In this document: in pieces, positions 7,757-13,946 of the stretch
How the letters are laid out: each line of letters begins with the position of its first letter
Numbering within the stretch: the stretch's first letter is position 1
Origin: an uncultured Lachnospiraceae bacterium
Lineage (GTDB): Bacteria > Bacillota > Clostridia > Lachnospirales > Lachnospiraceae
NCBI GenBank assembly: GCA_946549155.1
Contig: CAMNQN010000011.1
Location: 1 to 24,927, forward strand
Length of the DNA stretch: 24,927 nucleotides
Direction: 5' to 3'
Notes under the pieces: generated by a model
Database searches by the model: none
Told to the model about the DNA's origin: nothing
The model's input: the letters and a program-made list of their open reading frames with translations, nothing else
Program-made: the position numbers and the translations under genes

Positions 7757-8239
7757 ATGGAAGCAAAGAAAAACTTACTTACTTATGAGGGCTTGAAGGC
7801 TCTGGAGGACGAGCTGCATGACCTCAAGGTCGTGAGACGAAAAGAAGTGGCCGGGAAGATCAAGGAGGCCAGAGAGCAGGGCGACCTGTCGGAAAACGCA
7901 GAGTACGATGCGGCCAAGGACGAGCAGAGAGATATCGAAGCCCGGATTGAGGAGATCGAGAAAATTTTGAAAAACGCGGAAGTTGTGGTGGAGGACGAGG
8001 TTGACGTAAACAAGATCAACGTGGGCTGCACCATTTCTGTTTTGGATATGGAATATGAGGAGGAGATGGAGTTTAAGATCGTCGGCTCCTCCGAAGCGAA
8101 CAGTCTGAAGGGAAAGATTTCCAACGAATCGCCGGTGGGCAAGGCGCTGATGGGCAAGAGCGTCGGCGACGTGGTTACTGTGGAAACCCAGGCCGGCATG
8201 TTCCAGTACAAGATTCTGACGATTGAGCGCTCTCAGTAA
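7757..8239 (+). CDS. greA: Transcription elongation factor GreA
   Basis: GreA enters the RNA polymerase secondary channel and stimulates cleavage of backtracked RNA. The 160-residue length is normal. The N-terminal antiparallel coiled coil (about 1-75) includes LTYEGLKALEDELHDLK, the signature EAREQGDLSENAEYDAAKDEQ with the acidic tip residues Asp and Glu, and ARIEEIEKIL. The C-terminal FKBP-like domain includes VGCTISVLDMEYEEEMEFKIVG and SPVGKALMGKSVGDVVTVE. The start has GGTGTAGGAG before ATG 7757. lysS follows 68 bases downstream on the same strand, a common greA-lysS pair. Confidence 0.97.
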   Translation: MEAKKNLLTYEGLKALEDELHDLKVVRRKEVAGKIKEAREQGDLSENAEYDAAKDEQRDIEARIEEIEKILKNAEVVVEDEVDVNKINVGCTISVLDMEYEEEMEFKIVGSSEANSLKGKISNESPVGKALMGKSVGDVVTVETQAGMFQYKILTIERSQ

Positions 8240-8307
8240 ATGTCAGGAAACAGCATTCAGAATGCACAGGGAATACCTTATGTATTAGTATTTAAAAAGA
8301 AAGGCAG

Positions 8308-9804
8308 ATGAAGAACGTGGGAGAACAGAAGAACGCACAGGCGCAGGACACCAAGCAGCTTCTGAAGATCCGCCGCGAAAAGCTGGCGGAGCTGCAGGCA
8401 AACGGCAGAGATCCGTTTGTGATCACAAAGTATGATGTAACCCATCACAGCCAGGAAGTGAAGGATCACTTTGAGGAGCTGGAGGGTAAAACCGTATCTC
8501 TGGCAGGACGTGTTATGTCGAAACGCGTCATGGGAAAAGCTTCCTTCTGCAATATCCAGGACCTGCAGGGCAACATTCAGTCCTACGTGGCCCGGGACAG
8601 CATCGGGGAGGAAGAATACAAAGCATTCAAGAAAATGGATATCGGTGATCTGGTGGGGTTAAAGGGCGAAGTGTTCAAGACCAAGACCGGTGAGATTTCC
8701 ATTCATGCGGCGGAAGTGATGCTGCTCTCCAAGAGCCTTCAGATTCTGCCGGAAAAATTCCATGGCCTGACCAACACGGATATCCGCTACCGTCAGAGAT
8801 ATGTGGACCTGATTATGAATCCGGAGGTGAAGGATACCTTCATCAAGCGCTCCAAAATCATTGCGGCTATCCGGAAATATCTGGAGGGCCAAGGCTTCAT
8901 GGAGGTGGAAACCCCCATGCTGGTATCCAATGCCGGCGGTGCGGCGGCCCGCCCCTTTGAGACCCATTTCAATGCCCTGAATGAGGACCTGAAGCTGCGG
9001 ATTTCCCTGGAACTGTACCTGAAGCGCCTGATCGTAGGCGGGATGGAGCGGGTGTACGAGATTGGCCGTGTATTCCGGAACGAGGGGCTGGATACGAGAC
9101 ATAATCCGGAGTTCACGCTGATGGAGCTGTACCAGGCCTACACAGATTACAACGGTATGATGGACCTGACCGAGAATCTGTACCGCTTTGTGGCCCAGGA
9201 GGTGCTGGGCACCACGAAGATCGTCTACAACGGCATCGAGATGGATCTGGGCAAGCCTTTCCAGCGCATCACCATGGTGGACGCTGTGAAAGAATATTCC
9301 GGCGTGGACTTTAACGGAATTCATACGCTGGAGGAAGCCAGAGCCGTGGCGAAGGAGCATCATGTGGAGTATGAGGAGCGTCATAGCAAGGGTGAGATTC
9401 TGAATCTTTTCTTCGAGGAATTTGTGGAGGAGCATCTGATCCAGCCCACTTTCCTGATGGATCATCCCATTGAGATTTCTCCTCTGACCAAGAAGAAGCC
9501 GGATAATCCCGAGTATGTGGAGCGTTTCGAATTCTTCATGAACGGCTGGGAGATGGCGAACGCTTACTCCGAGCTGAATGATCCCGTGGATCAGAGAGAG
9601 CGCTTCAAAGCGCAGGAGGAGCAGCTGGCCCAGGGCAATGAGGAGGCCAATACCACTGACGAGGACTTCCTGAATGCGCTGGAGATCGGAATGCCTCCTA
9701 CAGGGGGCATTGGATTCGGAATTGACCGGATGTGTATGTTACTCACCAATTCACAAGCAATAAGAGATGTTTTGCTGTTCCCGACAATGAAGAGTTTATC
9801 GTAA
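8308..9804 (+). CDS. lysS: Lysyl-tRNA synthetase, class II; 3' end apparently supplied by the integrated element
   Basis: The enzyme charges tRNALys. It has 498 residues, close to B. subtilis-type LysS. The N-terminal OB-fold anticodon domain includes VSLAGRVMSKRVMGKASFCNIQD. The class II core has motif 1 (RSKIIAAIRKYLEGQGFMEVETPML), motif 2 (FRNEGLDTRHNPEFTLMELYQAY) and motif 3 (GGIGFGIDRMCML). Codon choice is GC-rich up to about 9730, then AT-rich for the last ~20 codons (LLTNSQAIRDVLLFPTMKSLS), although the protein remains normal there. That is what is expected if an element integrated near the 3' end and restored the frame. From memory, many Lachnospiraceae LysS proteins extend further with a C-terminal tRNA-binding domain after TMKSL, so the native extension may have been displaced. 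Confidence 0.95.
   Translation: MKNVGEQKNAQAQDTKQLLKIRREKLAELQANGRDPFVITKYDVTHHSQEVKDHFEELEGKTVSLAGRVMSKRVMGKASFCNIQDLQGNIQSYVARDSIGEEEYKAFKKMDIGDLVGLKGEVFKTKTGEISIHAAEVMLLSKSLQILPEKFHGLTNTDIRYRQRYVDLIMNPEVKDTFIKRSKIIAAIRKYLEGQGFMEVETPMLVSNAGGAAARPFETHFNALNEDLKLRISLELYLKRLIVGGMERVYEIGRVFRNEGLDTRHNPEFTLMELYQAYTDYNGMMDLTENLYRFVAQEVLGTTKIVYNGIEMDLGKPFQRITMVDAVKEYSGVDFNGIHTLEEARAVAKEHHVEYEERHSKGEILNLFFEEFVEEHLIQPTFLMDHPIEISPLTKKKPDNPEYVERFEFFMNGWEMANAYSELNDPVDQRERFKAQEEQLAQGNEEANTTDEDFLNALEIGMPPTGGIGFGIDRMCMLLTNSQAIRDVLLFPTMKSLS
9700..9745 (+). other. Probable left attachment junction inside lysS
   Basis: Host-like codon use ends and AT-rich codon use begins within the conserved GGIGFGIDRMCML coding stretch. 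The crossover core is probably in this interval, but a repeat partner would lie beyond the window, so the exact core cannot be defined. All DNA to the right has low GC and phage-type genes. Confidence 0.5.
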
Positions 9805-9840
9805 AAAATCCAGTATTTATGCGGCTTCCGGGGTTTTCGG

Positions 9841-9869
9841 TTGACACATTGACACCAATCTGACACCAA
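9841..9869 (+). repeat. Tandem TGACAC(CAA) repeats, possible integrase arm-type sites
   Basis: TTGACAC (9841-9847), TTGACACCAA (9849-9858) and CTGACACCAA (9860-9869) stand in tandem, and an inverted TGGTGTCA occurs at 9984-9991. Short repeats like these beside an attachment junction resemble the arm sites bound by tyrosine integrases. No integrase gene is present in the window, so this is inference. Confidence 0.4.
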
Positions 9870-9925
9870 ACGGTGCAGAAAATTGTACAAGGAAAAAACA
9901 GAAGCGGTATAATAATCCAAATCAA

Positions 9926-9971
9926 GAGTATCAGCAGGTTAAGTTCAAAATCTGTTGGTACTCTTTTTTTT
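9926..9971 (+). terminator. Strong rho-independent terminator at the element end
   Basis: A 12-bp stem forms between GAGTATCAGCAG (9926-9937) and CTGTTGGTACTC (9952-9963), with two G-U wobbles, followed by eight T (9964-9971). It would stop greA-lysS transcription before it enters the element. A possible promoter with TATAAT at 9908-9913 lies immediately upstream (TTGTAC at 9883, spacer 19), so a very short RNA could also end here. The interval 9805-10058 otherwise holds only repeats and promoter elements. Confidence 0.8.
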
Positions 9972-10023
9972 GTTTAATCAAAATGGTGTCAGGAGAGCAA
10001 ATCATTTCCTTCTTTTCAAACAG

Positions 10024-10032
10024 TGTTATAAT
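10024..10032 (+). promoter_or_regulatory. Extended -10 promoter for the first element gene
   Basis: TGT-TATAAT gives a TGn-extended consensus -10 at 10027-10032 with no recognisable -35. Transcription would begin near 10039, about 20 bases before the ATG at 10059. Confidence 0.5.
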
Positions 10033-10058
10033 TGATTTGCAATGGAAGGGGGGATGGC

Positions 10059-10376
10059 ATGGAAACTGAAAGAAAACAGGTTTGTCTGGAATGTGGTAAG
10101 CCTTTAAAATACTACGATAGTGTTCCAAGGATCGTGCGAACTAAGGCTAGGCAAACTCGACAGATAAAGGTACAACGTTTTCGTTGCCCTTACTGTGGTG
10201 AAATACATAGAGAGTTACCAGATTATATTTTTCCTTATAAGCAATATGAAGCTGAAATCATTCGTGGCGTATTAGAGGGATTTATTACATGCGAGACGAT
10301 AGGATACGAGGATTACCCATGTGAAATGACTATGATTCGGTGGAAAACTTCGCAAGAATTGCAAGCGCTCTTATGA
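10059..10376 (+). CDS. DUF6431-like zinc-ribbon protein
   Basis: The protein has 105 residues with two CxxC pairs (Cys9/Cys12 and Cys43/Cys46) separated by a basic segment (RIVRTKARQTRQIKVQRFR), then ELPDYIFPYKQYEAEIIRGVLEG. This resembles the DUF6431 family of small zinc-ribbon proteins that look like the N-terminal part of transposase-type DNA-binding proteins; the label is from memory. It probably binds nucleic acid. The start is ATG 10059, with GGAAGGGGGG upstream and a promoter just before it. The upstream TTG at 10032 overlaps the -10 box. The gene end overlaps the first copy of the 29-bp repeated motif. Confidence 0.7.
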   Translation: METERKQVCLECGKPLKYYDSVPRIVRTKARQTRQIKVQRFRCPYCGEIHRELPDYIFPYKQYEAEIIRGVLEGFITCETIGYEDYPCEMTMIRWKTSQELQALL

Positions 10377-10377
10377 A
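10349..10377 (+). promoter_or_regulatory. Repeated intergenic motif, copy 1
   Basis: TTCGCAAGA is followed by ATTGCAAGCGCTCTTATGAA. It overlaps the end of the DUF6431-like gene and sits just before the SD of the next gene. See copy 5 for the consensus. Confidence 0.6.
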
Positions 10378-10391
10378 AGGAGCGTGATAAC

Positions 10392-10661
10392 ATGAGTAGA
10401 AACATATTTACACTTTACTATGATGAACCTATGAGTATTTGTTTATTTAGGATTCTCCAAAAGAATAAAAGAGTCAAATGCCTTGATTGGGCGGACATCG
10501 AGAGGGATGGAACCAATGAATGTGTTGGGCGATTGTTCTTTATCGAAGGGCCTGGAATATTTGTGAATATGATGTGCAGATTATCTGGTAAAGTTATCTT
10601 AAACGGTATACCTACTTATGTCAGAACTAAAGATGATAAAATAATTAGAGAGGAGTCCTAA
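10392..10661 (+). CDS. Small phage-type protein of unknown function
   Basis: I do not recognise this 89-residue protein. It is soluble, mixed alpha/beta in appearance (FTLYYDEPMSICLFRILQKN, GRLFFIEGPGIFVNMMCRL), and ends RTKDDKIIREES. AAAGGAG precedes ATG 10392 at normal distance. Its last codons GAG TCC TAA form the 5' arm and loop of the downstream terminator, an arrangement shared with two other genes of the element. Confidence 0.7.
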   Translation: MSRNIFTLYYDEPMSICLFRILQKNKRVKCLDWADIERDGTNECVGRLFFIEGPGIFVNMMCRLSGKVILNGIPTYVRTKDDKIIREES

Positions 10662-10679
10662 CAAGGGCTCTTTCTTTTT
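10653..10679 (+). terminator. Terminator with the stop codon in its loop
   Basis: GAGTCC (10653-10658) pairs with GGGCTC (10665-10670) with one T-G wobble, and the loop TAACAA contains the TAA stop of the preceding gene. The T-tract is TTTCTTTTT. The interval 10680-10740 shows only a weak possible -10 (TAGAAT). Confidence 0.75.
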
Positions 10680-10755
10680 GATCAATTCCCACCGAGGTTG
10701 TTTTTACTATTGATTATTTTTAACCTAGAATAGCCAGTGAAAGGAGGACAAGCAT

Positions 10756-11175
10756 ATGGGAACAACAATACGCCCGGAGTTATCGGAGAAAAATCCTTAC
10801 TGGCTTGAAAAACATCGGTATTATGAACTAAAACATTTCTGCCTGCAATATCCAATCTGGAAGAAAGCATATTCATCACTAGACGGATTAGCTACCCGTC
10901 CATCAAATCTGTCGATATTTGTATCTGGCAATATCTTGGGTGATCCGACAGCTAGATGTGCAATTGCAAAGGTGTTTTATTCTGAACGACTGAATATGAT
11001 TAAAGGAGTTGCCGAAGAAACTGATCCGACACTAGCTGATTATATTTTAAAAGCCGTAACGGAAGGTTGGTCATATGACGTTCTTAAAGCTAGATTAGGA
11101 ATTCCATGTTGTAAAGATGTTTATTATGACTTGTACAGACGGTTTTTCTGGTTGTTGAGTAAGGAGCGGAAGTGA
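10756..11175 (+). CDS. Phage-type protein, possibly an ArpU/RinA-like regulator
   Basis: The protein has 139 residues, is soluble and mainly helical. It begins with an aromatic-rich segment (NPYWLEKHRYYELKHFCLQYPIWKKAY) and ends LKARLGIPCCKDVYYDLYRRFFWLLSKERK. The size and the C-terminal IPxxxDxYYDxYRRFFWLL pattern recall small phage late-transcription activators such as ArpU/RinA. This is a resemblance, not a firm match. If correct, it would be a natural candidate to act on the repeated promoter-like motif of this region. AAAGGAGGACAAGCAT precedes ATG 10756. The next gene starts one base after its stop. Confidence 0.7.
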   Translation: MGTTIRPELSEKNPYWLEKHRYYELKHFCLQYPIWKKAYSSLDGLATRPSNLSIFVSGNILGDPTARCAIAKVFYSERLNMIKGVAEETDPTLADYILKAVTEGWSYDVLKARLGIPCCKDVYYDLYRRFFWLLSKERK

Positions 11176-11176
11176 T

Positions 11177-11386
11177 ATGAAGATCGTGGATAAGGCTGTA
11201 AAGAAAGTGTATCGGTTCAATTGTCCAAATTGTCAGAGCAGACTTGAGGGGGAGAGTCAGGAGTTTGTGGACATCGGCGGTAAGGTAAATAAATTTTTCT
11301 GTCCAGTTTGTAGACAAGACCGTTACATAACATGGTCGGATTTGAGGAAACGAATTATTTACGAGGGACAAGAACCGCACAAATAA
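11177..11386 (+). CDS. Small zinc-ribbon protein
   Basis: The protein has 69 residues with two CxxC knuckles, CPNC (Cys16/Cys19) and CPVC (Cys42/Cys45), separated by a glycine-containing beta segment (EFVDIGGKVNKFF). This is consistent with a zinc ribbon that may bind nucleic acid or protein. It starts one base after the preceding stop, with AAGGAGCGG overlapping the end of that gene, so the two are coupled. The 3' end overlaps copy 2 of the repeated motif. Confidence 0.75.
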   Translation: MKIVDKAVKKVYRFNCPNCQSRLEGESQEFVDIGGKVNKFFCPVCRQDRYITWSDLRKRIIYEGQEPHK

Positions 11387-11402
11387 CAGATCCTATTATG
11401 AA
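11374..11402 (+). promoter_or_regulatory. Repeated intergenic motif, copy 2
   Basis: ACCGCACAA is followed by ATAACAGATCCTATTATGAA. It overlaps the end of the zinc-ribbon gene and precedes AAAGGAG of the next gene. Confidence 0.55.
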
Positions 11403-11419
11403 AGGAGCGTGATTTTAAA

Positions 11420-11647
11420 ATGATCAAATCAATTTATGGACCTATAACAAATCCGAAAACAGGTGAATCAAAGGATATTATTGTGAATGCTATCGCTTCA
11501 AAAAATCTTAAAGACGTTTTGATAGGTGGCGGTATTGTACTGGTAGGTGTTGTTTACCTTACATTGTCCACATTCAAAAACGGTGCAAATGCATTTGAGG
11601 AAGCGGAGTATGAGACATTAAAAGAACTTAATCTGTTTACAAATTAG
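11420..11647 (+). CDS. Single-pass membrane protein of unknown function
   Basis: The protein has 75 residues: a soluble N-terminus (GPITNPKTGESKDIIVNAIA), one glycine/valine-rich membrane segment at about 32-50 (VLIGGGIVLVGVVYLTLS), and an acidic C-terminus. No family is recognised. It has its own copy of the repeated motif upstream and a terminator about 35 bases downstream, forming a one-gene cassette. Confidence 0.7.
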   Translation: MIKSIYGPITNPKTGESKDIIVNAIASKNLKDVLIGGGIVLVGVVYLTLSTFKNGANAFEEAEYETLKELNLFTN

Positions 11648-11681
11648 GTGTTACGAGCAATTTTAGAATCTGAAGAAGATT

Positions 11682-11707
11682 GAGCCGGCAACGGCTCTTT
11701 CTTTTTT
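11682..11707 (+). terminator. Terminator with GCAA tetraloop
   Basis: GAGCCG (11682-11687) and CGGCTC (11692-11697) form a perfect 6-bp stem closed by a GCAA tetraloop and followed by TTTCTTTTTT. A sister terminator at 13889 differs by one compensated base pair. The interval 11708-11816 contains a long AT-rich leader without a gene I can support. Confidence 0.9.
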
Positions 11708-11816
11708 ATTCTAGATTAGAAACAGTACGGAGGTTACGGAAAAACATGTTATTTTGATATTTGAAAAATTGCCCGGGAGGAAATTCCTGAAAAATTTTTG
11801 AAAGGAGGAAAGAGAA

Positions 11817-12038
11817 ATGCAAGCTATTATTTTCTTATCAATCGGAATTGTGGTTGGATGTATATTATCAAGGCTCATTCCGAAAAAGATTGTTGGTACG
11901 CTTCGGGTTGACCGATCGGACCCAGACAGTGGACCATATTTATTTCTGGAACTTACACATGGTGGCATGGAAACGATAAAAAAGAAGAAATATGTGCTGT
12001 TTGAAGTCAATCTGAAAAGCTATATTTCGCATGAATAA
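11817..12038 (+). CDS. Small membrane-anchored phage-type protein
   Basis: The protein has 73 residues, with an N-terminal membrane segment at about 3-20 (IIFLSIGIVVGCILSRL) and then GTLRVDRSDPDSGPYLFLEL, a stretch I have seen in small phage proteins of Firmicutes, followed by a basic KKKKYVLFEV strand. The topology suggests a short beta-rich domain exposed on one membrane face. Function is unknown. GAAAGGAGGAAAGAGAA precedes ATG 11817. Confidence 0.72.
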   Translation: MQAIIFLSIGIVVGCILSRLIPKKIVGTLRVDRSDPDSGPYLFLELTHGGMETIKKKKYVLFEVNLKSYISHE

Positions 12039-12054
12039 CACACTCTTTTATGGA
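12026..12054 (+). promoter_or_regulatory. Repeated intergenic motif, copy 3
   Basis: TTCGCATGA is followed by ATAACACACTCTTTTATGGA. It overlaps the end of the preceding gene and lies 34 bases before the next start. Confidence 0.6.
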
Positions 12055-12088
12055 ACCCGAAAATAAATTATTTGAAAGGAGAAACAAA

Positions 12089-12505
12089 ATGGATGAAAAT
12101 AGCATCAAAGAATTGTTAAGCGAGGAGATTGCTGAGGAGATTCAGGCTTTATCCACTTTGGAAGCAGGTAGCAAAGAAAAATCAACAGCGATTGATGATC
12201 TGACAAAGCTTTATAAGCTGAGAATCGAGGAAAGCAAGAGCGAATGGGAGGCTGACGAAAAGTATAATCGTCGTGTGATGGAAGATGAAGCCAATACACG
12301 GGATGACGAATTGAAGCAAACCCAGATTGCAGAACAAGTTAAGGATCGATATTTCAGACTTGGTATCGCAGCAGCGGAACTCATGATACCGTTGATGTTT
12401 TATGGTATCTGGATGAAGAAGGGATTTAAGTTTGAGGAGACTGGAACATATACTTCAACAACATTCAGAGGTTTATTTAACCGTTTTAGACCGACAAAAA
12501 AGTAA
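12089..12505 (+). CDS. Charged coiled-coil protein with a C-terminal membrane segment
   Basis: The protein has 138 residues. Positions 1-95 are highly charged and helical (LSEEIAEEIQALSTLEAGSKEKST, DEANTRDDELKQ). A membrane segment follows at about 100-117 (LGIAAAELMIPLMFYGIWM), then a C-terminal tail EETGTYTSTTFRGLFNRFRPTKK. No catalytic motif is visible. I recognise the tail type from phage-associated proteins but know no function. The start at 12089 has GAAAGGAGAAACAAA; an in-frame ATG at 12050 has no SD and overlaps the repeated motif. Confidence 0.75.
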   Translation: MDENSIKELLSEEIAEEIQALSTLEAGSKEKSTAIDDLTKLYKLRIEESKSEWEADEKYNRRVMEDEANTRDDELKQTQIAEQVKDRYFRLGIAAAELMIPLMFYGIWMKKGFKFEETGTYTSTTFRGLFNRFRPTKK

Positions 12506-12524
12506 AAATCAGAAGTTCCAAAAC

Positions 12525-12559
12525 GGGAGGCGTGCGTAATGCATTGCCTCTTCGTTTTT
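12525..12559 (+). terminator. Rho-independent terminator
   Basis: GGGAGGC (12525-12531) pairs with GCCTCTT (12546-12552), including two G-U pairs, with a possible inner TGC/GCA extension. TTTTT follows at 12555-12559. Confidence 0.7.
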
Positions 12560-12560
12560 C

Positions 12561-12589
12561 TTCGTGAAAATTACAACTCCTTTTGTGAG
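12561..12589 (+). promoter_or_regulatory. Repeated intergenic motif, copy 4
   Basis: TTCGTGAAA is followed by ATTACAACTCCTTTTGTGAG. It starts right after a terminator and lies about 88 bases upstream of the next gene, giving a longer leader than other copies. Confidence 0.6.
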
Positions 12590-12676
12590 AGAATAAAGCT
12601 TTATCTCTTGAACTGAGGTCACCGGTTTGTGTACAATATGTATATGAGCTGGACAGTAGAAAGGAGATATTTAGCT

Positions 12677-12919
12677 ATGAGTATTTTTAACGAGGAGCAA
12701 ATTAAAGCGATGTTCAGCAGAGAGTATATCTGTCGTGAATGCGGAAATTTAATGAAGTTCGAGGATGAGTGGGAAGACACGTTAGTTTGTCCCCACTGCG
12801 GTCATAGTGTGGAATTAGATAGATATGGCTGCGAAGATGAAGAAGAATATGAGAACTTATATCCGACACGAGAAGAGGTATTAGGGATTGCTGATGAGGA
12901 CGAAAATGATCCGGAATAA
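12677..12919 (+). CDS. Acidic zinc-ribbon protein
   Basis: The protein has 80 residues with CxxC pairs at Cys19/Cys22 (CREC) and Cys38/Cys41 (CPHC) and a strongly acidic C-terminal half (DEEEYENLYPTREEVLGIADEDENDPE). It is a zinc ribbon with an acidic tail; partner and role are unknown. ATG 12677 follows AAAGGAGATAT; the earlier in-frame GTG at 12629 is rejected for lack of an SD. Confidence 0.78.
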   Translation: MSIFNEEQIKAMFSREYICRECGNLMKFEDEWEDTLVCPHCGHSVELDRYGCEDEEEYENLYPTREEVLGIADEDENDPE

Positions 12920-12960
12920 GTTTGCGGATAGTTAGATGATTAGAACATAAGCTAAAGAGA

Positions 12961-12996
12961 GAGGGTCTTGGAGAAATCTAAGACTCTTTTCTTTTT
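12961..12996 (+). terminator. Rho-independent terminator
   Basis: GAGGGTCTT (12961-12969) pairs with AAGACTCTT (12980-12988), with G-U pairs in the outer part, and is followed by TTCTTTTT. Confidence 0.7.
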
Positions 12997-13013
12997 GTGA
13001 GGAGAGATATATA

Positions 13014-13373
13014 ATGCGGTACCATTACCAAAAGCCAGGAATTTATCTGTCAATGTATGGGCGGATTTATATTTGTGATCATCCGGTGTATAGCAGTTGC
13101 ACTTTGTTTGAGGTTGGAGATAAAGGGCTGGCTGTTATACAGCAGCGATTTGATACCGATACAAAAAGTACATGGTGGAGTGAGGTAGATCCTTGGCTTA
13201 CTGATGATTTATATTTGCATCCGAAGTTTAAGGAATACTTTGATAAGCGTGCCGGGGCGTGTACGGACGGTCTATATCCAACAGTTACAATCCGACAAAT
13301 TATGTGGGCATTAAAAATGAAGCCGATTAAAAGAGAGCGATGGGAGACTGTCTTTGATAGAAGGGATATTTAG
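13014..13373 (+). CDS. Phage-type protein of unknown function
   Basis: The protein has 119 residues, soluble, rich in aromatic residues (KPGIYLSMYGRIYICDHPVY, STWWSEVDPWLTDDLYLHPKF), with a C-terminal helix (TVTIRQIMWALKMKPIKRERWE). No conserved catalytic motif or family is recognised. GAGGAGAG precedes ATG 13014 closely after a terminator, so it may depend on an upstream promoter or on readthrough. Copy 5 of the repeated motif begins at the base after its stop. Confidence 0.7.
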   Translation: MRYHYQKPGIYLSMYGRIYICDHPVYSSCTLFEVGDKGLAVIQQRFDTDTKSTWWSEVDPWLTDDLYLHPKFKEYFDKRAGACTDGLYPTVTIRQIMWALKMKPIKRERWETVFDRRDI

Positions 13374-13401
13374 ACGCAAGATTTACAACTCCTTTTATGG
13401 A
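13374..13401 (+). promoter_or_regulatory. Repeated intergenic motif, copy 5 (consensus description)
   Basis: ACGCAAGA is followed by TTTACAACTCCTTTTATGGA. The nine copies share a left block TTCGCAAAA and a right block TTnACAAnnnCTnTTATGGA with fixed length. Each stands on the plus strand at a gene end or just after a terminator and usually 20-60 bases before a start codon. TATTAT or TTTTAT in the right block could be a -10 element. No standard -35 lies at 17 bases. Confidence 0.6.
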
Positions 13402-13431
13402 AATATACGTTTCAATGAAAGGAGAATATTT

Positions 13432-13587
13432 ATGAGTATAGCAGAAAGGCGTTTGAGCAACAAAATTCGCATGTTTGAAGACATGTTATTACGGAGCAAG
13501 AACAACTATGAGATTGAAACACTCAGAAATGAATTAGCAAAGATGCGTATGTCATTACAAAAAATGCGATATGCAAAGGAGTCCTAA
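13432..13587 (+). CDS. Small coiled-coil protein
   Basis: The protein has 51 residues and is probably one long helix or coiled coil (LSNKIRMFEDMLLRSKNNYEIETLRNELAKMRMSLQKM), ending AKES. Function is unknown. ATG 13432 follows GAAAGGAGAATATT; an in-frame start at 13354 lies inside the preceding gene and has no SD. Its GAG TCC TAA end is part of the terminator hairpin. Confidence 0.68.
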   Translation: MSIAERRLSNKIRMFEDMLLRSKNNYEIETLRNELAKMRMSLQKMRYAKES

Positions 13588-13606
13588 CACGGGCTCTTTT
13601 CTTTTT
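13579..13606 (+). terminator. Terminator with the stop codon in its loop
   Basis: GAGTCC (13579-13584) and GGGCTC (13591-13596) form the stem, and loop TAACAC contains the TAA at 13585-13587. T-tract TTTTCTTTTT follows. Same design as at 10653 and 15379. Confidence 0.8.
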
Positions 13607-13634
13607 ACGCTGAAATCGCATCGTCTATTATGGA
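13606..13634 (+). promoter_or_regulatory. Repeated intergenic motif, copy 6
   Basis: TACGCTGAA is followed by ATCGCATCGTCTATTATGGA. It is the most diverged copy on the left side but keeps CTATTATGGA, and begins at the end of a terminator. Confidence 0.5.
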
Positions 13635-13664
13635 ACCTATTTGAATCGAAAGGAGAAAAGGAGT

Positions 13665-13883
13665 ATGGACGAAGTGAGAATCGTATCTAAATTCACAAGA
13701 AGTGTGATTTCTAAACTGTTGAAAATGACGTTACACAAAAAACTTGGATATAACATTGATATTCGGCTAAATGAGGTAAATGCCACTGTCACAGATGGAA
13801 AGACACACGTTCACTTGGATGTAGATGCGGAACTTGATAAGGACGAGCTTATGAAAATTTTAAAGACTATTGGTTTGAATTAA
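13665..13883 (+). CDS. Small soluble protein of unknown function
   Basis: The protein has 72 residues: a helical N-terminus (FTRSVISKLLKMTLHKKLGYN), then an amphipathic beta hairpin (IDIRLNEVNATVTDGKTHVHLDVDAEL) and a final helix (DKDELMKILKTIGLN). The layout resembles compact phage accessory proteins, without a named family. ATG 13665 is preferred, behind AAAGGAGAAAAGGAG. It is bounded by motif copy 6 and a GCAA-loop terminator, a single-gene cassette. Confidence 0.7.
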   Translation: MDEVRIVSKFTRSVISKLLKMTLHKKLGYNIDIRLNEVNATVTDGKTHVHLDVDAELDKDELMKILKTIGLN

Positions 13884-13888
13884 GGATT

Positions 13889-13913
13889 GAGCCAGCAATG
13901 GCTCTTTCTTTTT
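13889..13913 (+). terminator. Terminator with GCAA tetraloop, compensated relative to 11682
   Basis: GAGCCA (13889-13894), GCAA loop, TGGCTC (13899-13904), T-tract TTTCTTTTT. Compared with the terminator at 11682, the loop-closing pair is A-T rather than G-C, so the stem is conserved by a compensatory change. Confidence 0.88.
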
Positions 13914-13917
13914 CTGT

Positions 13918-13946
13918 TTCGCAAAATTTGCAAGTCCTATTATGGA
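13918..13946 (+). promoter_or_regulatory. Repeated intergenic motif, copy 7, in front of a tRNA-like RNA
   Basis: TTCGCAAAA is followed by TTTGCAAGTCCTATTATGGA and then directly by the tRNA-like sequence. A -10 element at TATTAT (13938-13943) would place the transcript start at or just inside the tRNA-like 5' end, which argues that the motif is a promoter rather than a translational element. Confidence 0.65.
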
